From contig DATHVI010000032.1 of the NCBI GenBank assembly GCA_035461385.1, forward strand, positions 1 through 30,922: 30,922 nt of DNA. The letters run 5' to 3'. The DNA comes from DATHVI01 sp035461385 (GTDB lineage: Bacteria; Actinomycetota; Thermoleophilia; Solirubrobacterales; 70-9). Position 1 is the first letter of the stretch. Each line of letters begins with the position of its first letter. Made by a program: the position numbers and the translations under genes. The notes under the pieces were generated by a model. The model made no database searches. It had not been told where the DNA came from and saw nothing but the letters and a program-made list of their open reading frames with translations. This document shows, piece by piece, positions 21,493-29,370 of the stretch.

Positions 21493-22503
21493 ATGGAGTG
21501 GGAAGAGCTGATCGAGCTCGGCGACGGCGCGCGGCCGCGCTCGGCCGCGGCCGCCGCGGGCGGCGAGGACGGGGACGGCGACGGGGACCGGGTGCGGGGC
21601 CGGTTCCGGCGGCTGCGCGAGTCGCTGGCGAAGAGCCGGCGGGCGCTCCAGGCCGAGCTCTCGTCGAGCCTCTTCGAGCGGCTCGACAGCGAGACCTGGG
21701 AGCGGCTCGAGGAGGCGCTGATCCTCTCCGATGTCGGCGCGCGGGCGACGGCCGACGTCGTCGGGCGGCTCGAGGGCGAGGTCGAGTCGGGCGAGGTGCG
21801 AGGCGCCGAGGCCGCGCGCTCACGCCTCGCCGAGCTGCTCGCCGAGCTCGCCGCAGGCGGCGAGCGGCGGATCGACCTGAGCGCGAAGCCGGCGGTGGTG
21901 ATGGTCGTCGGCGTCAACGGAACCGGCAAGACGACGACGATCGGCAAGCTCGCCGCCGTGCTCCGCGAGCGCTTCGGCCTCGAGGTGATCGTCGCCGCGG
22001 CCGACACCTACCGCGCGGCGGCGATCGAGCAGCTCGAGGCCTGGGCGGAGCGGGCCGGGGTCGAGCTGGTCCGGGGGTCGCCAGGTGGTGACCCCGGGGC
22101 GGTCGTCTACGACGCGATCGGCGCCGCCGAGGGCAGGGGAGCGGACGTCGTCATCGCCGACACCGCGGGGCGGCTGCACACCCACGGCAACCTGATGGAC
22201 GAGCTGGCGAAGGTGCGCCGCGTCGCCGGCAAGCGGCGCGAAGGCGCCCCCCACGAGACCCTGATCGTGATCGATGCGACCACTGGCCAGAACGGGCTTC
22301 GCCAGGCGCAGGCATTCGCCGACGCGGTCGAGGTCAGCGGGGTCGCGCTGACGAAGCTCGACGGCAGCGCGAAGGGCGGGGTCGCGCTCGCGATCGCCGC
22401 CGAGCTCGGGATCCCGCTGAAGCTGATCGGCACCGGTGAGACGATCGAGGACCTGCGGCCGTTCGATCCCGAGGAGTTCGCCCGCGCGCTGCTGCCGGAC
22501 TGA
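21493..22503 (+). CDS. ftsY: signal recognition particle receptor FtsY
   Basis: GTPase that docks the SRP-ribosome complex at the membrane. The 336-residue protein has a short acidic N-terminus (EDGDGDGD) in place of the long A domain, then the N domain helical bundle (about 35-125, RFRRLRESLAKSRRALQAEL). The G domain follows, with GVNGTGKTTTIGKLA (G1), ADTYRAAAIEQLEAW, DTAGRLHTHGNLMDEL (G3) and TKLDGSAKGG (G4). The closing GETIEDLRPFDPEEFARALL is typical. Its partner ffh lies downstream, separated by the GH43-type gene. ATG 21493 is preferred. Confidence 0.96.
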   Translation: MEWEELIELGDGARPRSAAAAAGGEDGDGDGDRVRGRFRRLRESLAKSRRALQAELSSSLFERLDSETWERLEEALILSDVGARATADVVGRLEGEVESGEVRGAEAARSRLAELLAELAAGGERRIDLSAKPAVVMVVGVNGTGKTTTIGKLAAVLRERFGLEVIVAAADTYRAAAIEQLEAWAERAGVELVRGSPGGDPGAVVYDAIGAAEGRGADVVIADTAGRLHTHGNLMDELAKVRRVAGKRREGAPHETLIVIDATTGQNGLRQAQAFADAVEVSGVALTKLDGSAKGGVALAIAAELGIPLKLIGTGETIEDLRPFDPEEFARALLPD

Positions 22504-22527
22504 CGCCCGCAGCCGCCGTGGCGATCG

Positions 22528-22556
22528 TTGACCGCCCGGCGAGCTGCGTGTAGGAT
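22528..22556 (+). promoter_or_regulatory. sigma70-type promoter for the GH43-type gene
   Basis: TTGACC (22528-22533), a 17-bp spacer and TAGGAT (22551-22556) form the best canonical promoter in the window. The predicted start of transcription near 22563 gives a leader of about 78 nt with a small TTCCG/CGGAA hairpin. The leader ends in GGAGGAGA (22626-22633), a strong SD seven bases before the ATG. This layout contrasts with the leaderless look of neighbouring housekeeping genes. Confidence 0.7.
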
Positions 22557-22640
22557 TTCAGGACGCGCGGCGTGCGTTCCGCATCACGGAAGAAGCGCCC
22601 GGAGTCGTCCGAACGGGGGGCGGCTGGAGGAGAGAACGGA

Positions 22641-25600
22641 ATGGCCTCGACGGTGAAGCGATGCCGCCGCCGGCGACCGTGGGCGCCGGCGCTGCTCAGC
22701 GCCGCCGTCGCGCTCGTCGCCGGGCTCGCGGTGACCGGGCCACCAACGCCGCCGGCCGCCGCCCAGACGGGAACCGACGTCCCGTCCGGCCAGATCCCGG
22801 TGACAGGCCAGGTCGGCGTCCACGATCCGACCCTCTACCGGGACGGCGACACCTACGTCGTCGCCGCGACCGGTGGCTCGATCCGCAGCGCCCCGAGCCT
22901 GGGCGGACCGTGGAGCGTCCACGGCAACGTCCCGAAGGCCGACTGGACGTTCGACATCAGCCCCGGGGCGCTGTGGGCGCCGCACGTCGAGAGGATCGGC
23001 GACACGTTCCATTACTACTACTCGCAGTCGAGCTTCGGATCGCAGACCTCGGCGATCGGACTGAAGACGACCGAGACGCCGACCGACCCGTCGAGCTACG
23101 TCGACCACGGCGAGGCGATCATCGCCTCCGGCGCCGCCGGCGACCCGGACGACCCGTTCGATCACAACGCGATCGATCCGCACGTGAGCCAGGACGCCGA
23201 CGGGAACTGGTGGATCGTCTGGGGTTCCCACTGGGACGGGATCGCGATCCAGCGACTCGACGACGACATGGTGACGCCGATCGGCGAGATGAAGCTGATC
23301 GCCTCGCGCGGCAGCGAGCGGTTCCCGATCCAGCCCGGCTTCGCCGTCCCGCCGAACCGGGTCGAGGGGCCGGCGATCTTCAGGCGCGGCGGTTACTACT
23401 ACCTGCTCACCGGCTGGGACTGGTGCTGCCAGGGCGCTAACTCGACCTACAAGATCAGCGTCGGGCGCTCGCAGAGCATCGACGGTCCCTACGTCGACAA
23501 GAACGGGATCCCGTTGACCGAGGGCGGGGGGACGATCATCCTCGACAGCCGGGTTGCCCGGCCAGGCGTGACGCCGGAGGGCCTCTGGCGCGCCCCGGGC
23601 GGGCCTGACGTCTTCGTCGACGACGGCACCCACTACCTCGTCTACCACGCCTACCTGCCGCAGAGCACGCTCGGCATCCGGCCGATCGACTGGCACGATG
23701 GCTGGCCGTACTTCGACGAGCCCGGAGGGGGGGCGTACGATCTCGCCGACGGCGGCCATTACCGGCTCGTCAACGAAGGCGGCCCGGCGGCGGCGGACAT
23801 CGACCGCGTGCCCGGGCCGGAGGGGTTCGGCGACGCGGTGCGGCTGAGCGGCCCGAGCTCGAACCAGTACGTCGAGATGCCGGTCGGAATCCTGAGCGAG
23901 CTCGTCGGCGACTTCACGATCGCCGCCTGGGTCAACCGCGGCACGCTCGGCCAGACGTGGTCGCGGGTCTTCGACTTCGGCAGCGGCACCGGGAGCTTCA
24001 TGTTCCTGAGCGCGAACGCGGGCGGCGCGAACGGCGGCCTGCGGTTCGACATCAACACCGGCGGCCCGGTGCAGATGGTCCCGGCGAGCGGCGGCGGGCC
24101 GCAGCTTCCGACCGGGTGGCAGCACGTCGCGTTCACCCTCGTGGGGAACACCGGGACGATCTGGCTGAACGGGGAGCCGTTCGCCCAGAACCCGGCGATC
24201 ACCCAGCGCGCGGCCGGCCTCGGCAACTCGACCCAGAACTGGATCGGGCGCTCGCAGTTCGCCGCCGACCCGCTGCTCGACGCCGCGATCGACGAGTTCC
24301 AGATCTTCGACCGGGCGCTGTCGCAGGCCGAGCTCGCCGAGCTCGTGGCCGAGCCCGGCGGCGGCGAAATCGGCGGCGGCGACGTCGCCTGGTACCGCTT
24401 CGACGAGGAGGGCGGGGAGGCGGTCGCCGATTCGTCCGGTCGGGGCAACGACGCGACGATCGTCGCCGGGGGCCTCGACCCGGACGCGATCCACAACCCG
24501 ATGCCGAGCGACCGCTGCCTGACCGCGGCTGGAGATGGCGAGTCGAACGTCCTCCAAAGCACCTGCGACGAGGCGGCGCACGGGCAGGTCTGGCGGCTCG
24601 AGCGCGCGGCCGACGGCTTCCATCGCTTCCGCAGCATGGCCGGCGACCGCGGCAGCTGCCTCGCGATCGCCGACGGGTCGGGGGAGCCCGGAACGAACGT
24701 CGAGGTCGCCCCCTGCGACGGCGGCGACGAGCGCCAGCGCTGGTACCTCGACGACACCGGGCATGGCTTCCACCGCCCGGTCGTGGCTGGGGCAAACCTT
24801 GCGCTCGAGGTCGGCAACGACGGCGGAATCGTCGAGACGAACGTCGTCGGTGGCTACCGCCGCGATGGCGAGAATCGAGCAACTCATCCGGTCACCGGCG
24901 TGAGCTGCGCCTCGGGGCCGGCGATCTGCGCCGACGCCGGCCAGTGGCCACCGCAGCAGTGGCAGCTCGTCGCCATCGAGGCGCCCCCCCTCGATGAGAC
25001 GCCTCCGGTGACGGCGGCCGGGTTCCAGCCACCGTTCCCGGACGGATCCAACGGCTGGTACCGGACGTCCCCGACCCTGATCCTCGACGCCACCGACGAG
25101 GGGGGATCCGGCCTCCTCGACAGCCATTACCGCGTCGATTCGCAGGATTGGGAGATCTACAACGCGATCGTCCCGCCGGTCATCTCCGGCGACGGCGAGC
25201 ACGTTGTCGAGTACCGCTCGGTCGACGGGGCGGGGAACGTCGAGGAGGCGGGCTCGCTCGCGTTCAAGCTCGACGCGACGCCGCCGGTCACCGCGGCGGC
25301 ACTCAACCCAGCCGAACCGGGCGCCGGCGGCTCCTACCGCGGGCCCATCGAGGTGACGCTCACCGCCGCCGATGCCACCTCGGGCGTCGACCGGATCGAA
25401 TACCGGGTCGACGGAGGCCCGTGGACGGAGCACAACCCGCTCGATCGGCTCAGATTCGACGACATCGCCGAGCACGAGATCGGGTTCCGCTCGACCGACC
25501 TCGCCGGCAACGTCGAGGAGGAGAAGACGCTCGCGTTCGCGATCGTCGGTGAGCCGCGGCTGCGGCTCGCGGCACGGCCGAAACAGCGCCGGGTGGGCCC

Positions 25601-25883
25601 GCGCCGCGAGCGGGTCGCCTACCGGGTCAGCGTGAGCAACCTCGGCGCCCACGCCGCGGGCGCGGTGCGCGTCTGCGTTGCCGCCCCTAAGCGCCGGCTC
25701 GCGGTCGGTGGTCCGCGCTGTCGCGGCATCGGGGCGGTCCCCGCCGGCGAGACGCGGAAGCGCAAGGTGACGGTCCGGATCAGGCGCGCCGCCCGGGGCC
25801 GGCTGACGAAGATCGCGCTCACCGCCCGCAGCCCCGGGACCGAAGCCCGTCGGGCGGTGGTGCGGCTTCGGGTGCGCCGGTAG
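22641..25883 (+). CDS. secreted multidomain GH43-type glycoside hydrolase (arabinanase-like)
   Basis: A 1080-residue exported protein. Residues 1-41 are a signal peptide: a basic start, a hydrophobic ALLSAAVALVAGLAV core and a probable AAA-Q cleavage site. Residues 55-365 form a GH43-like five-bladed propeller with the expected acids: Asp62 (VHDPTLY, base), Asp179 (AIDPHV) and Glu242 (RVEGPAIF, acid). A LamG/concanavalin-like domain spans about 398-570, and a ricin-B/CBM13-like domain about 622-780 with QxW repeats. Two Ig/OmpL47-like repeats (787-877, 879-968) end in DGAGNVEE and DLAGNVEE. A very basic CARDB-like C-terminal domain occupies about 973-1080. It probably cleaves arabinan or a similar plant or soil polysaccharide; the substrate is inferred. 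It interrupts the ftsY-ffh pair and has its own promoter and SD. Confidence 0.85.
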   Translation: MASTVKRCRRRRPWAPALLSAAVALVAGLAVTGPPTPPAAAQTGTDVPSGQIPVTGQVGVHDPTLYRDGDTYVVAATGGSIRSAPSLGGPWSVHGNVPKADWTFDISPGALWAPHVERIGDTFHYYYSQSSFGSQTSAIGLKTTETPTDPSSYVDHGEAIIASGAAGDPDDPFDHNAIDPHVSQDADGNWWIVWGSHWDGIAIQRLDDDMVTPIGEMKLIASRGSERFPIQPGFAVPPNRVEGPAIFRRGGYYYLLTGWDWCCQGANSTYKISVGRSQSIDGPYVDKNGIPLTEGGGTIILDSRVARPGVTPEGLWRAPGGPDVFVDDGTHYLVYHAYLPQSTLGIRPIDWHDGWPYFDEPGGGAYDLADGGHYRLVNEGGPAAADIDRVPGPEGFGDAVRLSGPSSNQYVEMPVGILSELVGDFTIAAWVNRGTLGQTWSRVFDFGSGTGSFMFLSANAGGANGGLRFDINTGGPVQMVPASGGGPQLPTGWQHVAFTLVGNTGTIWLNGEPFAQNPAITQRAAGLGNSTQNWIGRSQFAADPLLDAAIDEFQIFDRALSQAELAELVAEPGGGEIGGGDVAWYRFDEEGGEAVADSSGRGNDATIVAGGLDPDAIHNPMPSDRCLTAAGDGESNVLQSTCDEAAHGQVWRLERAADGFHRFRSMAGDRGSCLAIADGSGEPGTNVEVAPCDGGDERQRWYLDDTGHGFHRPVVAGANLALEVGNDGGIVETNVVGGYRRDGENRATHPVTGVSCASGPAICADAGQWPPQQWQLVAIEAPPLDETPPVTAAGFQPPFPDGSNGWYRTSPTLILDATDEGGSGLLDSHYRVDSQDWEIYNAIVPPVISGDGEHVVEYRSVDGAGNVEEAGSLAFKLDATPPVTAAALNPAEPGAGGSYRGPIEVTLTAADATSGVDRIEYRVDGGPWTEHNPLDRLRFDDIAEHEIGFRSTDLAGNVEEEKTLAFAIVGEPRLRLAARPKQRRVGPRRERVAYRVSVSNLGAHAAGAVRVCVAAPKRRLAVGGPRCRGIGAVPAGETRKRKVTVRIRRAARGRLTKIALTARSPGTEARRAVVRLRVRR

Positions 25884-25961
25884 GCGCGACCAACCGGCCC
25901 GCCGGCGAAGAACGTCCAGTTGCGCACACAGCAGGGGCGTGAGCCGACGTTCGCCGGGCAG

Positions 25962-25967
25962 TAACCT
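25962..25967 (+). promoter_or_regulatory. candidate -10 box for ffh
   Basis: TAACCT ends 9 nt before the ffh ATG, predicting a leader of about 3 nt. GTGAGC stands 17 nt upstream as a weak -35 (three of six matches). No SD is possible. Confidence 0.45.
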
Positions 25968-25976
25968 CAGGCCCCG

Positions 25977-27311
25977 ATGTTCGACCAGCTGTCCGACCGC
26001 CTCCAGGAGACCCTCGCCGGCGTCCGCTCGCGCGGGAAGCTGACCGAGGCCGACGTCGACCGGGCGATGCGCGAGATCCGGCTCGCGCTGCTCGAAGCCG
26101 ACGTCAACTTCAAGGTCGTCAAGTCGTTCACCGCCGAGGTCAAGGAGCGCTGCCTCGGCGCCGGGGTGCTCGAGAGCCTCAACCCCGGCCAGCAGGTGGT
26201 GAAGATCGTCAACGAGGAGCTCGCAGCGCTGATGGGCGGCGCGAGCCGCGACCTCGCGTTCGCGGGGTCGGGGACGACGGTGATCCTGATGGCCGGCCTC
26301 CAGGGCTCGGGGAAGACGACCGCCTGCGCGAAGCTCGCCCGCCACCTCGCCGCCGACGGGCGCTCGGTCGCGCTCGCGGCCTGCGACACCCAGCGCCCGG
26401 CCGCGGTCGAGCAGCTGGTCACGGTCGGGGAGCGGGCCGGGGCGACGGTCTATGAGCAGGGCACCGCGCGCGACCCGGTCGACATCGCCGAGTGGGCCCT
26501 CGACCAGGCGCGCTCGGCGGGCAAGGAGGTGCTGATCGTAGACACCGCCGGCCGCCTGCACGTCGACGAGGAGCTGATGGACGAGCTCGCCGCGATCCGC
26601 AAGCGGACGAAGCCCCACGACGTGCTGCTCGTCCTCGACGCGATGACCGGTCAGGACGCCGTCAACGTCGCCGAGAGCTTCGCCGACCGGGTCGACTTCG
26701 ACGGCGTCGTGATGACCAAGCTCGACGGCGACGCGCGCGGCGGCGCCGCGCTCTCCGTCAAGGCGGTGACCGGGAAGCCGATCCTCTACGCGTCGACGGG
26801 GGAGAAGCTCGAGCAGCTCGACCGCTTCCACCCCGAGCGGATGGCCTCGCGGATCCTCGGCATGGGCGACGTCCTGTCGCTGATCGAGAAGGCCGAGGAG
26901 GTCACCGACCGCGAGCAGGCCTCCTCGCTCGAGCGCAAGATCCGCAAGCAGCAGTTCACGCTCGAGGACTTCCTCCAGCAGATGCGTCAGGTGCGCAAGA
27001 TGGGGCCGCTCCAGAACGTCCTCGGCCTGATGCCGGGGATGGGCAAGGCGATGAAGCAGCTCCGGCAGGTGAACATGGACGACGCCGAGCTTGACCGGAT
27101 CGAGGCGATCATCCTCTCGATGACCCCCGCCGAGCGGGCGACCCCGACGATCATCGACGGCTCGCGGCGGCGGCGGATCGCCCGCGGGTCGGGGACCACG
27201 GTCCAGGCCGTGAACCAGCTCGTCAAGCAGTTCGCGCAGATGCGCAAGGTGATGGCGCAGCTCGCAGAGGGGAAGATGCCCGACCCCCAGCAGCTGCTCG
27301 GGATGAAGTAG
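25977..27311 (+). CDS. ffh: signal recognition particle protein Ffh
   Basis: GTPase and signal-sequence-binding subunit of the SRP, acting with 4.5S RNA. The 444-residue protein has the N domain (1-90, MFDQLSDRLQETLAGVR). The G domain has GLQGSGKTTACAKLA, CDTQRPAAVEQL, DTAGRLHVDEELMDEL and TKLDGDARGG. The M domain (about 325-444) starts TLEDFLQQMRQVRKMGPLQNVLGLMPGMG, the flexible methionine finger loop, and includes SRRRRIARGSGTTVQAVNQL, the RNA-binding helix-turn-helix. The tail ends QQLLGMK. Length is normal. No SRP RNA gene is seen in the window. Confidence 0.96.
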   Translation: MFDQLSDRLQETLAGVRSRGKLTEADVDRAMREIRLALLEADVNFKVVKSFTAEVKERCLGAGVLESLNPGQQVVKIVNEELAALMGGASRDLAFAGSGTTVILMAGLQGSGKTTACAKLARHLAADGRSVALAACDTQRPAAVEQLVTVGERAGATVYEQGTARDPVDIAEWALDQARSAGKEVLIVDTAGRLHVDEELMDELAAIRKRTKPHDVLLVLDAMTGQDAVNVAESFADRVDFDGVVMTKLDGDARGGAALSVKAVTGKPILYASTGEKLEQLDRFHPERMASRILGMGDVLSLIEKAEEVTDREQASSLERKIRKQQFTLEDFLQQMRQVRKMGPLQNVLGLMPGMGKAMKQLRQVNMDDAELDRIEAIILSMTPAERATPTIIDGSRRRRIARGSGTTVQAVNQLVKQFAQMRKVMAQLAEGKMPDPQQLLGMK

Positions 27312-27354
27312 CCCCTGGCGCCGCCGGGGGGGCGGTGTCCGGTCGCGAACTGTG

Positions 27355-27360
27355 TAACCT
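27355..27360 (+). promoter_or_regulatory. candidate -10 box for rpsP-khpA-trmD
   Basis: TAACCT ends 11 nt before the rpsP ATG, the same hexamer and near-leaderless layout as ffh. The 60-bp gap after ffh also holds a GC-rich stretch (27313-27334) that could fold and end the ffh message. Confidence 0.4.
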
Positions 27361-27371
27361 CACCCGCCGCA

Positions 27372-27623
27372 ATGGTTCGAATCAGGCTGAGAAGGATGGG
27401 CTCGCGCAAGAACCCCGTCTGGCGCGTGGTCATCGCCGACCGCCGCTCGCCTCGCGACGGGAGGACGATCGAGACGATCGGCCACTACAACCCGCAGCCC
27501 GATCCCTCGGTGATCGTGATCGACGAGGAACGAGCCCGCCACTGGCTCGAGCACGGCGCCCAGCCGACGCCGACGGTCGCCGGCCTCCTGCGGACCAAGG
27601 GCATCGAAGCATCCGGTCAGTAG
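27372..27623 (+). CDS. rpsP: 30S ribosomal protein S16
   Basis: An 83-residue small-subunit protein with the family pattern MVRIRLRRMGSRKNPVWRVV, RSPRDGRTIETIGHYNPQ and the C-terminal ARHWLEHGAQPTPTVAGLL. Length and start are standard. It heads rpsP-khpA-trmD, with khpA starting 8 bp after its stop and AGGA serving as SD. Confidence 0.96.
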   Translation: MVRIRLRRMGSRKNPVWRVVIADRRSPRDGRTIETIGHYNPQPDPSVIVIDEERARHWLEHGAQPTPTVAGLLRTKGIEASGQ

Positions 27624-27631
27624 GAAGCCCG

Positions 27632-27871
27632 ATGCGCGAGCTGGTGGAGTTCCTGGTCCGCGCGCTGGTCGCGGATCCCGACTCCGTCCGTGTCGACGCG
27701 ATCGAGGAGGGCGGGCGCGACACCGTGCTCGAGATCCACGTCGCCGACGACGACCTCGGCCGGGTGATCGGCCGCGAGGGGCGGGTCGCGAACGCGATTC
27801 GGACGATCGCCAAGGCCGCCGCGACGCTCGACGACGGCCGGGTGATGGTCGAGATCGTTGAAGACGATTGA
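27632..27871 (+). CDS. khpA: KH-domain RNA-binding protein KhpA
   Basis: A 79-residue single KH-domain protein, the standard KhpA size, which binds RNA and in Firmicutes works with KhpB in cell-size control. ELVEFLVRALVADPDSVRV opens the fold, and the nucleic-acid-binding loop is GREG in VIGREGRVANAIRTI. ATG 27632 has AGGA seven bases upstream. Its 3' end overlaps the trmD start by 14 nt. No khpB/jag gene is in the window. rimM, usually next, is missing. Confidence 0.93.
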   Translation: MRELVEFLVRALVADPDSVRVDAIEEGGRDTVLEIHVADDDLGRVIGREGRVANAIRTIAKAAATLDDGRVMVEIVEDD

Positions 27872-28586
27872 CGTCTTCACGCTGTTCCCGGAATGGTTCG
27901 AGTGGTTCCGGGGCCAGCGCCATGTCGCCAACGCCTCCTCCGGCGGGCTCGAGCTGCGGACCTTCAGCTGGCGTGAGACGACGCCGCTGAGCGGCGGCCA
28001 GGTCGACGACGCGCCCTACGGCGGCGGCGCGGGAATGGTGCTCCGGGTCGACGTCGTCGACGCCGCGCTGCGGGCCGCCTACGGCGAGGCGCAGGCGCCG
28101 ACGCGGGTGATCCTGCTCGCTCCCTCGGGTCGGCAGTTCGACGAGGCGATGGCAGCCGAGCTCGCCGCTGAGCCCCACCTCGCGCTGCTCTGCGGCCGCT
28201 ATGAGGGGGTCGACGAGCGGGTGCGCGAGCGGCTCGCCACCGACACCGTTTCGGTCGGCCCCTACGTGCTCTCCGGGGGCGAGCTCGCGGCGATGGTCGT
28301 CGCCGATGCGGTGATCCGCAAGCTCCCGGGCGCGCTCGGGCACGCCGAGAGCGCGCTCGAGGAGTCGTTCTCGGCGGCGCTCGGCGGGGCCCCCGAGTAC
28401 CCGCACTACACGCGGCCGCTGAGCTACCGGGGCTGGGAGGTGCCCGAGGTCCTGCGCTCGGGCGACCACGAGCGGATCCGCGAGTGGCGGCTCGAGCAGA
28501 GCCGGGCGCGCGCGGCGCGCGCGGCCGAGGACCGCGAACGGGCCGCGGCCGAGGAGCGCGCCCGCCACGCCGACCGCGACGGATAG
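27858..28586 (+). CDS. trmD: tRNA (guanine-37-N1)-methyltransferase TrmD
   Basis: Forms m1G37 next to the anticodon of several tRNAs using SAM, preventing frameshifting. The 242-residue SPOUT enzyme starts IDVFTLFPEWFEWF, then DDAPYGGGAGMVLRVD, LLCGRYEGVDERVRERL and the knot SVGPYVLSGGELAAMVVADAVIRKLPGALG. The C-terminal PHYTRPLSYRGWEVPEVLRSGDH and WRLEQS are typical; the last ~35 residues are an Arg/Ala/Glu-rich tail. The TTG at 27858 is the only usual start codon giving the full N-terminal strand, and it overlaps khpA by 14 nt, so re-initiation is likely. Confidence 0.95.
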   Translation: MKTIDVFTLFPEWFEWFRGQRHVANASSGGLELRTFSWRETTPLSGGQVDDAPYGGGAGMVLRVDVVDAALRAAYGEAQAPTRVILLAPSGRQFDEAMAAELAAEPHLALLCGRYEGVDERVRERLATDTVSVGPYVLSGGELAAMVVADAVIRKLPGALGHAESALEESFSAALGGAPEYPHYTRPLSYRGWEVPEVLRSGDHERIREWRLEQSRARAARAAEDRERAAAEERARHADRDG

Positions 28587-28719
28587 CGTCCGGCGAGGCC
28601 GAATTCCGCAGCGAGTTCACTAAGATTCCCGTGCCGCGCGGGGCCCCGAGCCGGGTCACGCGCGTTTTATCGACTGCTTAGCGAGCCGCGCAAGGCTTGC
28701 CGGATCCCAGCCTCAGACC

Positions 28720-29370
28720 ATGTCCACGATCATCGAGAGCATCGAGCGGCGCCAGCTCAAGCGGGTGCCGAGATTCGATCCCGGCGACCGGGTCCGGGTC
28801 CACTTCCAGGTGGTCGAGGGCAACCGGCGCCGGACCCAGGTGTTCGAGGGGGTGGTGATCGCGCGGCGCGGCAGCGGCGCGCGCGAGACGTTCACCGTCC
28901 GCAAGCAGTCTTTCGGGGTTGGCGTCGAGCGGACCTTCCCGGTCCACTCGCCGAAGATCGAGCGGCTCGAGGTGGTGGCCCGCGGGGATGTCCGGCGGGC
29001 GAAGCTGTACTACCTCCGCGGCCGGATTGGCAAACGCGCCCGCGTCGCTGAGCGCCGCTGGGGGATCGAAGATGAGCTCGTCGCAACGGCCGAGGAGCAG
29101 GAGGCGGTCGACTCCGGGGGCGCGAGCCAGGAGGAGGTCGAGCCCGAGGTCGTCGCCGAGGAGGAGGCCGGCGAAGGGGAGGCCGGTGAGGCGCCGGATC
29201 AGGCGGGTGAGGACGAGCAATCGACGGCGGCCGAGGCCGCCGCGGAGGCCGAGTCGTCCGGGGAGCCGACGGCGGAGGTCGAGGGCTCAGACGAGGAGCC
29301 GTCCGAGGAGCAGCCGGAGGCCGAGACGGCCGCGGCGGAGGGCTCCGAGGAAGACCAGTCCCGGTCCTGA
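28720..29370 (+). CDS. rplS: 50S ribosomal protein L19 with a long acidic C-terminal extension
   Basis: Large-subunit protein at the 30S-50S interface. Residues 1-115 are a normal L19: IIESIERRQLKRVPRFDPGD, EGNRRRTQVFEGVVIARRG, FTVRKQSFGVGVERTFPVHSPKIE and AKLYYLRGRIGKRARV. The following ~100 residues, about half Glu or Ala with some Gly, Ser and Asp, have no counterpart in the ~115-residue bacterial protein and look disordered. The frame stays open without interruption. ATG 28720 follows a 133-bp gap holding a TAAGAT box (28621-28626) and a CGGGGCCCCG palindrome. The stop overlaps a CTG proposed as the lepB start (CTGA). Confidence 0.94.
   Translation: MSTIIESIERRQLKRVPRFDPGDRVRVHFQVVEGNRRRTQVFEGVVIARRGSGARETFTVRKQSFGVGVERTFPVHSPKIERLEVVARGDVRRAKLYYLRGRIGKRARVAERRWGIEDELVATAEEQEAVDSGGASQEEVEPEVVAEEEAGEGEAGEAPDQAGEDEQSTAAEAAAEAESSGEPTAEVEGSDEEPSEEQPEAETAAAEGSEEDQSRS

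Noticed and set aside
22504..25883. Genomic island or prophage carrying the GH43 gene
   Set aside because: No integrase, transposase, direct-repeat boundaries or tRNA site flanks it, and base composition looks the same as its surroundings.
22584..26831. Very long reverse-strand open frames, such as 22584-26831 and 18487-21372
   Set aside because: At this G+C content stop codons are rare in shadow frames. These lie antisense to clear ftsY/GH43/ffh and smc genes, are Arg/Gly/Asp-rich without motifs, and run across several real genes.
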